Notes under the pieces: generated by a model
The model's input: the letters and a program-made list of their open reading frames with translations, nothing else
What the model was told of the DNA's origin: nothing
Database searches by the model: none
DNA from: Chiayiivirga sp.
GTDB lineage: Bacteria > Pseudomonadota > Gammaproteobacteria > Xanthomonadales > Xanthomonadaceae
Length of the DNA stretch: 64,000 nucleotides
Direction of reading: 5' to 3'
Assembly: GCA_022647565.1 (NCBI GenBank)
Contig: JALCLA010000003.1
Coordinates: forward strand, 434,001-498,000
Shown: positions 40,822 to 48,893 of the stretch, one piece after another
Numbering within the stretch: the first letter of the stretch is position 1
How the letters are laid out: the number at the start of each line of letters is the position of its first letter
Translations under genes and position numbers: made by a program

Positions 40822-42245
40822 GCGGGTAGCGATTCCAGGAGTTGTTCGAACTCGACCTGCAGGCACTGTGCCAGCAATCCGGGTTTGGGCAAGGCAGCAC
40901 GGCAGGCCACCAGGCCGAATTCCAGCATGCCGGCATAGCTCTGCACCGTGATGTTGAGCCCGAGTCCATGCGTGACGATGGAGACGGGGAAATACTGCGC
41001 GATGCGTGCGCCGGCCAGGTACAGCAGCACCGGTGGCCCAGGCACGTTGGAGATCACCAGGTTGGCCAAGGGCGGGAGTCGTTCGGCGACGCGGCCGCGT
41101 GCCCAGAGGCGCGACAATCCACTTCCCCAGAGGGGCGCGGCCAGCCCGGGAAAATCCGTAGGAATCAGGCCGCGCAGCGAACTCACCTGCTGTTTCAGGC
41201 TGCGCGTGACGGCGGCCACTGCTTGCAGCCGCTGCAGCGGGTCGTCGAGGTCGGTGGGCAACACGCACTGCACCATCGACACCCGGTTTCCGGCGTCGTT
41301 GTCGCCCGCATCCCGCAAGGAGACCGGCATGGCCGCCACCAGCGGTTTGCGCGGCAGTTCGCCAGCCCGGTCGAGCAGGCTGCGCAAGGCTCCGGCGCAA
41401 AGCGCCATTACCACGTCATTGAGGTTGACCCCGTGCCCGCGCGCGATGCGCTTGATCGCATCCAGCGGCATGCTGTTGGTGGCAAAACTGCGCGCCTCCG
41501 AGACCTGTCGGTTGAAGCGGCTGCGCGGCGCGATCGTGACGCTGCGGCGCAGCCTTGCCACGCCGGTGCGCAGCGATTCCAGCATCGACTCGCTGCGCGG
41601 CCCGGCCGCCAGTTTCAGCACCGGCGGCACCGCGCGCAGCAGCTTCAGCAGCTGCTGTGCATTGGCACGCAAGGCGGTGCGGGCAAGATCGGCGGTCGAC
41701 GTCGACGCAAGCGGCAAGCCGGGCGTGGGAGCGATGCGCGCCCGCGCCGGACGCCGCGGTTCGAGGTCGAGCAGGGCCTGTGCCAGGGCGACGCCACCTT
41801 GCCCGTCAAGCACTGCATGATGGATCTTCGCGTACAGCGCCACCTCGCCCGTCGCCAGGCCTTCGATCACCACGAATTGCCAGAGCGGGCGGGATCGATC
41901 CAGCGGCAGCGCATGCAGCTTCGCCACCAGCGCCTCGAGCTGCCGCGTGCTGCCGGGCGCGGCCAGCCTGCGTTTCAGCACGTGCCGACGCAGGTCGATC
42001 GAATCGACTTCGCGCCACATCGGGTGCCCCAGGTCCAGCGGCGCGTCCTGCAACACGCGGCGCAACACGCGGGTTCGCGGCAGGCGCTCGGCCAGGTGCG
42101 CGACGAGGTCGCGATGGAAGTCGAAGCCACGACGCCTCGGCGCCTCGATCCGCATCAGGCTGCCGACGTGCATCGGCGTGCCGGCCGCCTCCAGGTACAG
42201 GAAGGCGGCATCGAGTCCGGTGAGCGGGCGCAGGCGCCGCGACAT
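40818..42245 (-). CDS. Wax ester synthase / diacylglycerol acyltransferase (WS/DGAT)
   Basis: 475 residues from the ATG at 42245. Begins 'LTGLDAAFLYLEAAGTPMHVG', the family N-terminus, and contains the catalytic 'HHAVLDG' (H142, H143, D147, G148), 'NDVVMALCAGALR' and 'NLVISNVPGPP'. Length and motifs match the bacterial AtfA group, which makes triacylglycerols or wax esters from acyl-CoA. Overlaps by one base a 51-residue cysteine-rich gene upstream and by four bases an alpha/beta hydrolase gene downstream, forming a three-gene coupled operon. Confidence 0.93.
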   Translation of the reverse strand: MSRRLRPLTGLDAAFLYLEAAGTPMHVGSLMRIEAPRRRGFDFHRDLVAHLAERLPRTRVLRRVLQDAPLDLGHPMWREVDSIDLRRHVLKRRLAAPGSTRQLEALVAKLHALPLDRSRPLWQFVVIEGLATGEVALYAKIHHAVLDGQGGVALAQALLDLEPRRPARARIAPTPGLPLASTSTADLARTALRANAQQLLKLLRAVPPVLKLAAGPRSESMLESLRTGVARLRRSVTIAPRSRFNRQVSEARSFATNSMPLDAIKRIARGHGVNLNDVVMALCAGALRSLLDRAGELPRKPLVAAMPVSLRDAGDNDAGNRVSMVQCVLPTDLDDPLQRLQAVAAVTRSLKQQVSSLRGLIPTDFPGLAAPLWGSGLSRLWARGRVAERLPPLANLVISNVPGPPVLLYLAGARIAQYFPVSIVTHGLGLNITVQSYAGMLEFGLVACRAALPKPGLLAQCLQVEFEQLLESLPA

Positions 42246-42400
42246 CAATGCGACTTCGACTTTTTCCTGGGCGCTGCCTTCTTCGCGCCGGATCCGGATC
42301 CGGCAGCGGGCTGGTCGCCGATCACGCTCTTGAGCGGGCACACGGAGAACACCGGACACTTGCGGCAACCGACGGCGAGTGCGACAGGGCAGACGGTCAT
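42245..42400 (-). CDS. Small cysteine-rich protein, 51 residues
   Basis: ATG at 42400 with GGAG 8 bases upstream; the stop shares one base with the start of the WS/DGAT gene (TGATG), which argues strongly that it is translated. Residues 1-27 hold four cysteines, C4, C12, C15 and C21 (C-x7-C-x2-C-x5-C), with prolines after three of them ('MTVCPVALAVG', 'CRKCPVFSVCPLKSVIGD'); the tail from ~30 is Gly/Ser then Lys-rich ('KKAAPRKKSKSH'). The cysteine spacing suggests a metal or Fe-S site. No function known to me; not found by usual length cut-offs. Confidence 0.72.
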   Translation of the reverse strand: MTVCPVALAVGCRKCPVFSVCPLKSVIGDQPAAGSGSGAKKAAPRKKSKSH

Positions 42401-42517
42401 GGGATCGGCTCCGGGCGTAGGTGCCCCAGCCTAGCGCGGATCGGGCGGGAACGCGCCGCCGCGCCCGCCTCACCCGACTTCAGCCCGGACTGCTTGCCGA
42501 CCTGCACGCCTCCCAAC

Positions 42518-43573
42518 TCAGCGCAGCCCGGCGTTGATCCTGGCCAGCACCTCGGAGCCAGGGCACAGTTCGCCGGCCTCCAGCGTGTTCAGCGGCGCTT
42601 CGACCGTTTTCAGGTGTTCGTGCAGATCGCCGGCTTCGGCATCCACGTAGAGCAGTCCCGTCACCACTTCACCACGCGCCTGGTGCGCCTGCACGTAGTT
42701 CATCGCGGCAATGCGGTCGCGTGGATCGTAGTCCGGGTCGAGTTTGTGCAGGCGCAGGCGCGAGCCATCGTGCTGTTCCACGTCGATGGTTTCGCCTGCG
42801 CTGTACTCGACCCGGATCTCGCTGCGCTGCGGAATCACGTCCAGCCGATTCACCGCGTCGTTGTGCTCGCGCACGTAGGCATAGCTCTTGGTGCTGCCGT
42901 CGTGGTTGTTGAAGGCGACGCAGGGGCTGATCACATCCAGGAATGCGGCGCCGCGGTGGGCCAGCGCTCCCTTGATCAGGGGCACCAGTTGGGTCTTGTC
43001 GCCGGAGAAGCCGCGTCCGACATACGTGGCCCCGAGTTGCAGCGCGAGACCCACCAGGTCGATCGGCGTGTCGGCGTTCACCACGCCGCGCTTGGAGGTG
43101 GAACCCTGGTCGGCCGTGGCGGAGAACTGGCCCTTGGTCAATCCGTACACGCCATTGTTCTCGACGATGTAGGTCATGTTCACGCCACGCCGCAGCGCAT
43201 GCACGAACTGGCCCATGCCGATCGAAGCCGAGTCGCCGTCGCCCGAAACGCCAAGGTAGATCAGCGAGCGGTTCGCGAGGTTCGCGCCGGTCAGCACGCT
43301 CGGCATGCGGCCGTGCACGGTATTGAACCCGTGCGACTGGCCGAGGAAATAGTCCGGCGTCTTGGAACTGCAACCGATGCCGGAGAGCTTCGCGACGCGG
43401 TGCGGCTCGATGTCCAGCTCCCAGCAGGCCTGGATGATCGCTGCCGAAATCGAATCGTGCCCGCAACCGGCGCAGAGCGTGCTGATCTTGCCTTCGTAGT
43501 CGCGCCGGGTGAACCCGACCGCGTTGCAGGCCAGGCTCGGATGCCGCAACGCGGGCTTGCTGATGTAGGTCAC
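42518..43573 (-). CDS. korB: 2-oxoacid:ferredoxin oxidoreductase, beta subunit (2-oxoglutarate type)
   Basis: 351 residues; GTG start overlaps the korA stop by 4 bp. Holds the thiamine diphosphate: 'GVSGDGDSASIG' through 'VENNGVYGLTKGQFS' is the GDG-NN motif. Cysteines for a [4Fe-4S] cluster are C34/C37 ('LCAGCGHDS'), one in 'GIGCSS' and one in 'ISPCVAFN'. With KorA it reversibly converts 2-oxoglutarate and CoA to succinyl-CoA, CO2 and reduced ferredoxin. Substrate is assigned from overall resemblance to KorB; a 2-oxoisovalerate or pyruvate enzyme is not excluded. Confidence 0.9.
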   Translation of the reverse strand: MTYISKPALRHPSLACNAVGFTRRDYEGKISTLCAGCGHDSISAAIIQACWELDIEPHRVAKLSGIGCSSKTPDYFLGQSHGFNTVHGRMPSVLTGANLANRSLIYLGVSGDGDSASIGMGQFVHALRRGVNMTYIVENNGVYGLTKGQFSATADQGSTSKRGVVNADTPIDLVGLALQLGATYVGRGFSGDKTQLVPLIKGALAHRGAAFLDVISPCVAFNNHDGSTKSYAYVREHNDAVNRLDVIPQRSEIRVEYSAGETIDVEQHDGSRLRLHKLDPDYDPRDRIAAMNYVQAHQARGEVVTGLLYVDAEAGDLHEHLKTVEAPLNTLEAGELCPGSEVLARINAGLR

Positions 43574-45414
43574 GAGGCGGCCCTCCCCGACTCCAGCGAG
43601 ATCACCCTGGCACTGCCGGCGCGCCGCTCGATCTCGCGCACGATGAAACGCGCCGTGATCGGCGTGCCGTCGTAATGCAGCACCGGCTCCAGTCGCGCCG
43701 GGTCGAGGTCGAACTCATTCACCAGCAAACTGCGCAACTGCGCGTCGCGGTTCTGCTCGATCACGAACACCCGCTCGTGCGAGAGCACGAACTCGCGCAC
43801 CGACTCCGGGAACGGGAAGGCCCGGACCCGCAACGTGTCGAGCGCGGTCCCGTCGCGTTCCAGCACGGCGATCGCCTCGTCCATCGCCGGGCTGGTGGAG
43901 CCATAGTAGATCGCACCGACGCGGGCCGGTTTCGCGCTACGCCGTTCCAGCGGCTGCGGCACCAGTGCCTTGGCCGAGTCGAACTTCTTCAGCAGCCGTT
44001 GCATGTTGTAGACATAGTCCGGGCCGCGCTCGGAGTAGCGCGCCCAGGCATCGCGCGAGGTACCGCGGGTGAAGTACGCGCCCTTGTCGGGATGGGTGCC
44101 GGGATAGGTGCGATACGGGATCCCGTCGCCTTCGACGTCCTTGTAACGCGCAAACTCCCTGCCGGCATCGAGGTCGGCCCGACCCAGCACCTTGCCGCGA
44201 TCGTAGGCCCGCGACTCGTCCCAGCGGAACGGCGCGCAAAGGCGCTGGTTCATGCCGATGTCCAGGTCGGTGAGCACGAACACCACGGTCTGCAGTCGAT
44301 CCGCCAGGTCGAGCGCCGCCGCGGCGAACTCGAAGCACTCGGTCGGGTCTTCCGGCAGCAGGAACACATGCTTGGTGTCGCCATGCGAGGCGTAGGCCGC
44401 CGCCAGCAGGTCGCTCTGCTGGGTGCGGGTCGGCATGCCGGTGCTGGGACCACCGCGCTGCACGTCGATGATCGTGGCGGGAATCTCGGCGAAATAGGAC
44501 AACCCGATGAACTCGTTCATCAGCGACACGCCGGGGCCGGAGGTGGTGGTGAAGGCGCGGGCACCATTCCATCCGGCACCCACCACCATGCCGATCGAGG
44601 CGATCTCGTCCTCGGCCTGGATGATGGCAAACCGGTGCTGCTTCGATTCCGGGTCGATGCGGTACTTGAGGCAGTACTTCTCGAAGGCTTCGGCCAGCGA
44701 AGACGATGGCGTGATCGGATACCAGGCGCAGACCGTGGCGCCACCGTAGACGCAGCCGAGCGCTGCCGCGGCGTTGCCGTCGACGAAGATCCGGTCGCCC
44801 ACCTTGTCCGCCCGCCGCACCTGCAATCCGATCGGGTGCGGCAGGTTGGCCGAAGCCCAGTCGCGCGCGATGCGCAAGGCTTCGCGGTTGGCATCGAGCA
44901 ATTTCTCCTTGCCGCGATACTGCTCGGCGAACAGCTTCTCGATCACCTCGGCGTCCACGCCGATCAGCACCGAGAGCGCTCCCAGGTACATGATGTTCTT
45001 GAACAGCTGGCGCTGGCGCGGATCGCTGTAGGTGTCGTTGCAGATCGCGGTGAGCGGCATGCCGAGCAGGGTGACGTCATCGCGCAGCTTCGACTTCGGG
45101 ATTGGCCGCGTGCTGTCGTAGAACAGGTATCCGCCGGGTTCCAGCTCGGCCACGTCCGCGTCCCAGGTCTGTGGATTCATCGCCACCATCAGGTCGATGC
45201 CGCCACGCCGCCCCAGCCAACCGGCCTCGGTGACGCGCACCTCGTACCAGGTCGGCAGGCCCTGGATATTGGACGGAAAGATATTGCGCGGACTGACCGG
45301 CACGCCCATGCGCAGGATGGCCTTGGCGAACAGTTCGTTGGCCGAGGCCGAGCCCGAGCCGTTGACGTTGGCGAACTTGACCACGAAATCATTGATGGCG
45401 CTGATTGGTGTCAT
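43570..45414 (-). CDS. korA: 2-oxoacid:ferredoxin oxidoreductase, fused gamma-alpha subunit
   Basis: 614 residues. Residues 1-190 are the gamma domain ('GSGSASANELFAKAILRMG', 'GGIDLMVAMNPQTWDADV'), residues ~205-614 the alpha pyrimidine-binding domain ('ALGCVYGGATVCAWYPITPSSSLAEAF', 'EDEIASIGMVVGAGWNGARAFTTTSGPG'). The gamma-alpha fusion with a separate beta subunit is the aerobic KorAB layout seen in Mycobacterium and Xanthomonadales. No polyferredoxin domain is included, so electrons go to a separate ferredoxin or to the neighbouring FAD protein. Upstream gap of 124 bases contains two REP-like palindromes. Confidence 0.92.
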   Translation of the reverse strand: MTPISAINDFVVKFANVNGSGSASANELFAKAILRMGVPVSPRNIFPSNIQGLPTWYEVRVTEAGWLGRRGGIDLMVAMNPQTWDADVAELEPGGYLFYDSTRPIPKSKLRDDVTLLGMPLTAICNDTYSDPRQRQLFKNIMYLGALSVLIGVDAEVIEKLFAEQYRGKEKLLDANREALRIARDWASANLPHPIGLQVRRADKVGDRIFVDGNAAAALGCVYGGATVCAWYPITPSSSLAEAFEKYCLKYRIDPESKQHRFAIIQAEDEIASIGMVVGAGWNGARAFTTTSGPGVSLMNEFIGLSYFAEIPATIIDVQRGGPSTGMPTRTQQSDLLAAAYASHGDTKHVFLLPEDPTECFEFAAAALDLADRLQTVVFVLTDLDIGMNQRLCAPFRWDESRAYDRGKVLGRADLDAGREFARYKDVEGDGIPYRTYPGTHPDKGAYFTRGTSRDAWARYSERGPDYVYNMQRLLKKFDSAKALVPQPLERRSAKPARVGAIYYGSTSPAMDEAIAVLERDGTALDTLRVRAFPFPESVREFVLSHERVFVIEQNRDAQLRSLLVNEFDLDPARLEPVLHYDGTPITARFIVREIERRAGSARVISLESGRAAS

Positions 45415-45448
45415 GCCACAACACCCCGGCAGCAGCGACGGCCTCGCG

Positions 45449-45523
45449 GTAGCGCGGGGCTTGCTCCGCTGCCCCTGAGTTCTCGCACTGCGTCGCAGGA
45501 CAGCCGAGCAAGCTTGGCTCTAC
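45449..45523. repeat. Pair of inverted REP-like palindromes (BIME-like)
   Basis: In the 124-base gap between the FAD oxidoreductase and korA. Unit 1, plus strand 45449-45473: GTAG followed by the imperfect palindrome AGCG-c-GGG...CTC-CGCT. Unit 2, minus strand 45523-45502: GTAG followed by AGCC-a-AGC-tt-GCT-c-GGCT. Both show the GTAG head plus hairpin typical of REP sequences mobilised by RAYT transposases, and face opposite ways. A third unit is at 58200. In an operon gap they may also affect mRNA stability. Confidence 0.55.
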
Positions 45524-45538
45524 GAGGTGAAGTCTTCA

Positions 45539-47356
45539 TCACGCCGCCTCCTTGCGCTTCCTACAGCCACCATCGGCCTTGGCCGTTTCCAGCAGGAACT
45601 TCTGCATGTCCCATGCCCCGGTGGGGCAGCGTTCGGCGCACAGGCCGCAATGCAGGCAGACGTCCTCGTCCTTCACCATCACCCGCCCGGTCCGGAGTGC
45701 ATCGGACACGTACAGGTCCTGGGTGAGGTTCAGCGCCGGGGCGGTGAGGCGCTGGCGCAGTTCGGCCTCCTCGCCATTGCCGGTGAAGCTGATGCAGTCC
45801 ATCGGACAGATGTCGACACAGGCATCACACTCGATGCAGCGCTCGCGCAGGAACACGGTCTGCACGTCGCAATTGAGGCAGCGTTGCGCTTCCTTCCAGG
45901 CAGTGGCGGCGTCGAAGCCGAGCTCCACTTCCTGGCGGATGCTGGCCAGGGCCCTTTCCTTCTCGATCCACGGCACCTTGAAGCGCTCGTCGCGCGAGAT
46001 GTCGTTGTCGTAGCTCCATTCGTGGATGCCCATCTTCTGCGAGCTCATCCGCACCAGCGGCGCGGGTCGCTCGCGCACGTCGCGTTCGCTCAGCAACCGA
46101 TCGATCGAGACCGCGGCCTCGTGCCCGTGCGCCACGGCCCAGATGATGTTCTTCGGACCGAACGCCGCATCGCCGCCGAACAACACCTCCGGCCGCGAAG
46201 ACTGGTGAGTGAGCTTGTCGACGACCGGCATGCCCCATTGGTCGAAGTCGATGCCGCAATCGCGCTCGATCCACGGAAATGCATTCTCCTGCCCCACGGC
46301 CACCAGTACCGCGTCACAAGCATGGAACTCGTCCGGCTCGCCGGTCGGCACCAGGCTGCGGCGACCCTTGGCATCGCGTTCGGCCCGCACCCGTTCGAAC
46401 CACATGCCGGTGAGCTTTCCGTTCTCGTGTTCGAAGGACTTGGGCACGCGGTAGTCGAGGATCGGGATGTCCTCGTGCATCGCGTCTTCCTTCTCCCACG
46501 GGCTGGCCTTCATCTCGTCGAAACCCGAACGCACGATGACCTTCACGTCGGCGCCACCAAGACGTCGTGCGGAACGGCAACAGTCCATCGCGGTATTGCC
46601 GCCGCCCAGCACGATCACGCGCTGGCCGATGGACGTGACATGACCGAAGTAGACCGAAGCCAGCCAGTCGATGCCCAGGTGGATGCTCGCGGCGGCCTCG
46701 ACACGGCCGGGCAGCTCGAGATCGCGTCCGCGCGGCGCGCCCGAACCCACGAACACGGCGTCGAAGCCCTGCGCCAGCAGCGCCCGCATCGACTCGATCC
46801 GCACGCCGCCGCGGAAATCCACTCCCAGATCGAGGATGTAGCCCACTTCCTCGTCGATCACGGATTCCGGCAGGCGGAAGCGCGGCACCTGGGTGCGCAT
46901 GAAGCCGCCGCCCTTGGGGTCCGCCTCGAACACGGTGACCTCATAGCCCAGCGGCGCCAGGTCACGGGCCACGGTGAGCGAGGCCGGCCCGGCGCCGACG
47001 CAGGCAATGCGCTTGCCGTTCTTCTGCGTCGCCGGCTTCGGCAGTCGCGCCCGGATGTCGTCCTTGTGGTCGGCAGCGACACGCTTGAGCCGGCAGATCG
47101 CCACCGGCTCGGGCTTCTCGCCGTTGCCTTCCTCGACGCGACCGCGCCGACAGGCAGGTTCACAGGGGCGGTCGCAGGTGCGCCCGAGGATTCCCGGAAA
47201 GACGTTGCTATGCCAGTTCACCAGATAGGCGTCCGAATACCGGCCCGCGGCGATCAGGCGGATGTACTCGGGCACCGGCGTATGCGCCGGACAGGCCCAT
47301 TGGCAGTCGACCACCTTGTGGAAGACCTCAGGTTTACCGATATCGGTGGGACGCAC
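45539..47356 (-). CDS. FAD-dependent NAD(P)-linked oxidoreductase with four Fe-S regions, partner of KorAB
   Basis: 605 residues from the GTG at 47356 (AGGAG 6 bases upstream); an ATG frame further upstream lacks homology-like sequence. N-terminal [4Fe-4S] domain as in glutamate synthase small subunit and DPYD ('CQWACPAHTPVPEYIRL', 'GRTCDRPCEPACRRG'), FAD-binding 'CVGAGPASLTVARDL', NAD(P)-binding 'VLGGGNTAMDCCRSARRLGG', and at the C-terminus two [4Fe-4S] motifs, 'CIECDACVDICPMDC' and 'CLHCGLCAERCPTG'. No GltB is present, so it is not glutamate synthase. It probably moves electrons between ferredoxin from KorAB and NAD(P). Confidence 0.85.
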   Translation of the reverse strand: MRPTDIGKPEVFHKVVDCQWACPAHTPVPEYIRLIAAGRYSDAYLVNWHSNVFPGILGRTCDRPCEPACRRGRVEEGNGEKPEPVAICRLKRVAADHKDDIRARLPKPATQKNGKRIACVGAGPASLTVARDLAPLGYEVTVFEADPKGGGFMRTQVPRFRLPESVIDEEVGYILDLGVDFRGGVRIESMRALLAQGFDAVFVGSGAPRGRDLELPGRVEAAASIHLGIDWLASVYFGHVTSIGQRVIVLGGGNTAMDCCRSARRLGGADVKVIVRSGFDEMKASPWEKEDAMHEDIPILDYRVPKSFEHENGKLTGMWFERVRAERDAKGRRSLVPTGEPDEFHACDAVLVAVGQENAFPWIERDCGIDFDQWGMPVVDKLTHQSSRPEVLFGGDAAFGPKNIIWAVAHGHEAAVSIDRLLSERDVRERPAPLVRMSSQKMGIHEWSYDNDISRDERFKVPWIEKERALASIRQEVELGFDAATAWKEAQRCLNCDVQTVFLRERCIECDACVDICPMDCISFTGNGEEAELRQRLTAPALNLTQDLYVSDALRTGRVMVKDEDVCLHCGLCAERCPTGAWDMQKFLLETAKADGGCRKRKEAA

Positions 47357-47480
47357 GTGCTCTCCTCGCGGGTCGGTGCCGCTGCGATGGAGTCTGCCTG
47401 AGCCAGCCCAGCGAAAGTTGTTGCACCGCGTCACGCTACCGAACCAATGTGTTTGGCAGGTCCGAAAAAGCAACAGGTGT

Positions 47481-47638
47481 ATACGCAAAGCACGCAAAGG
47501 AGGAGCGCAGAGGTCGCAAAGAAGCGCGGAGTGGGTGCGGCGGAGCAATTTCATCAGCGGCGGTGGTCGTAGCTGTATTGCATACTTCGTTAGTCTTTGC
47601 GTACTTTCATTGGCTTTTCCTTTGCGTCCTTTGCGTAT
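47481..47638. repeat. Intergenic inverted-repeat element with ACGCAAAG motifs
   Basis: The only gene-free stretch above 300 bases (47357-47669). Left arm 47481-47501 and right arm 47618-47638 are reverse complements over 21 bases with one mismatch (core ACGCAAAG-x-ACGCAAAGG). A second complementary pair, CGCAAAG at 47515-47521 and CTTTGCG at 47595-47601, lies inside at matching places. The whole could fold into one long interrupted hairpin or be a small non-autonomous mobile element. No coding sequence is seen inside. Confidence 0.6.
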
Positions 47639-47669
47639 GCGTCTCTTGATCTAGATTTCCTCGCCAGCA

Positions 47670-48776
47670 ATGACCACCGCCCGCCGCTCGATCCTCGCCT
47701 ACGCTTCCGCCTTCCTCGGCCTCTCCGCCGTGGTCGGCGTGTTGTGCTTCCACTTCCCGCAACTGCTGACCAGCAAGGAATTCCGCGAGGTCTACACCGA
47801 GGATTTCGCCCGCCAATTGCTGCTGGCCGGACTGATCGCCTCCTTCGTGATGGGCACCGTGGCGATCCTGCGCGGTCGCAACCGCCGCGTCGCCTTGCTT
47901 GGCGTCGGGAGCGCCACACTCGCGGTCTTGCTGGGCGGCACCAATGTGCAATTCGACCCGATCGGGCAGACGCCCTACTCGCTCGGCCTCGACTGGTTCG
48001 TGATCTCGTTGTTCTTCTCGGCGCTGGTATTCGTTCCGCTGGAAAAACTGCTCGGGCAGCGCCAGCAAGCGGCCTTGCGCCCGCACTGGCGCACCGACCT
48101 CGCCTACTTCTTCATGAGCCACGTGCTGGTGCAGTTCATCCTGATCCTGGTCACCGCCTCCACCAGCGGCATCGCCAGCCTGGCAGCCTGGCCCGGCCTG
48201 AAATCGGCCATCCAGTCGCTGCCGGTATGGGCCCAATTCCTGCTCGCGGTGTTCTGCGCCGATGTGGCCCAGGCCGGATTGCACCGGGCGTATCACAACC
48301 TTCCCTGGCTCTGGCGTTTCCACGCCGTGCACCATTCCAGTCGCCACATGGACTGGCTGGCGGGTTCGCGCATCCATTTCGTCGAGATCATCCTGACCCG
48401 CAGCGCGGTGCTGCTGCCGCTGATCGTGCTCGGCTTCGCACCCGAGGCGATCAACGCCTACGTGATCCTGGTAGGGATGCAGGCGGTGCTTGCACACGCC
48501 AACCTCGGGCTCAACTTCGGCTGGCTCGAGTACGTCCTGGTGACGCCGCGCTACCACCATTGGCATCACGCCCGCGAGAAGGCCTACGTCGACGTGAACT
48601 ACGCCATCCACCTGCCGCTGGTGGACATGCTGATGGGCACGTTCAAGCTGCCACCGCGCGGCGAATGGCCCGGCGAATACGGCGTGCTGAAGCTCGAAAC
48701 CGTGCCCGACGGGATCGTGGCGCAGCACCTGATGCCGTTTCGTCGAACCGTCGGCAGCAAACAGGAAGCCGGCTAG
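47670..48776 (+). CDS. Sterol desaturase / fatty acid hydroxylase family membrane enzyme
   Basis: 368 residues. An N-terminal half with four to five hydrophobic segments, then the di-iron histidine clusters of the FA_hydroxylase family: 'HRAYHN', 'HAVHHSSRHMDW' and 'HHWHH', all present. Similar bacterial proteins hydroxylate or desaturate lipids or carotenoids; the substrate here is unknown. The extra ~90-residue N-terminal membrane domain is longer than minimal family members. The ATG is 20-30 bases after the inverted-repeat element. Confidence 0.87.
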   Translation: MTTARRSILAYASAFLGLSAVVGVLCFHFPQLLTSKEFREVYTEDFARQLLLAGLIASFVMGTVAILRGRNRRVALLGVGSATLAVLLGGTNVQFDPIGQTPYSLGLDWFVISLFFSALVFVPLEKLLGQRQQAALRPHWRTDLAYFFMSHVLVQFILILVTASTSGIASLAAWPGLKSAIQSLPVWAQFLLAVFCADVAQAGLHRAYHNLPWLWRFHAVHHSSRHMDWLAGSRIHFVEIILTRSAVLLPLIVLGFAPEAINAYVILVGMQAVLAHANLGLNFGWLEYVLVTPRYHHWHHAREKAYVDVNYAIHLPLVDMLMGTFKLPPRGEWPGEYGVLKLETVPDGIVAQHLMPFRRTVGSKQEAG

Positions 48777-48893
48777 ATTCGGGCAACGAGTCGATTTCGA
48801 CTGTCTCATCACGCCCTCGGCCGAAAGCGGCCGCCCGTTCCCGCGACCAGCGTTCCGGGTATTCTCGGCAGAGTCCCCTGTCGAGTTCCTGCC

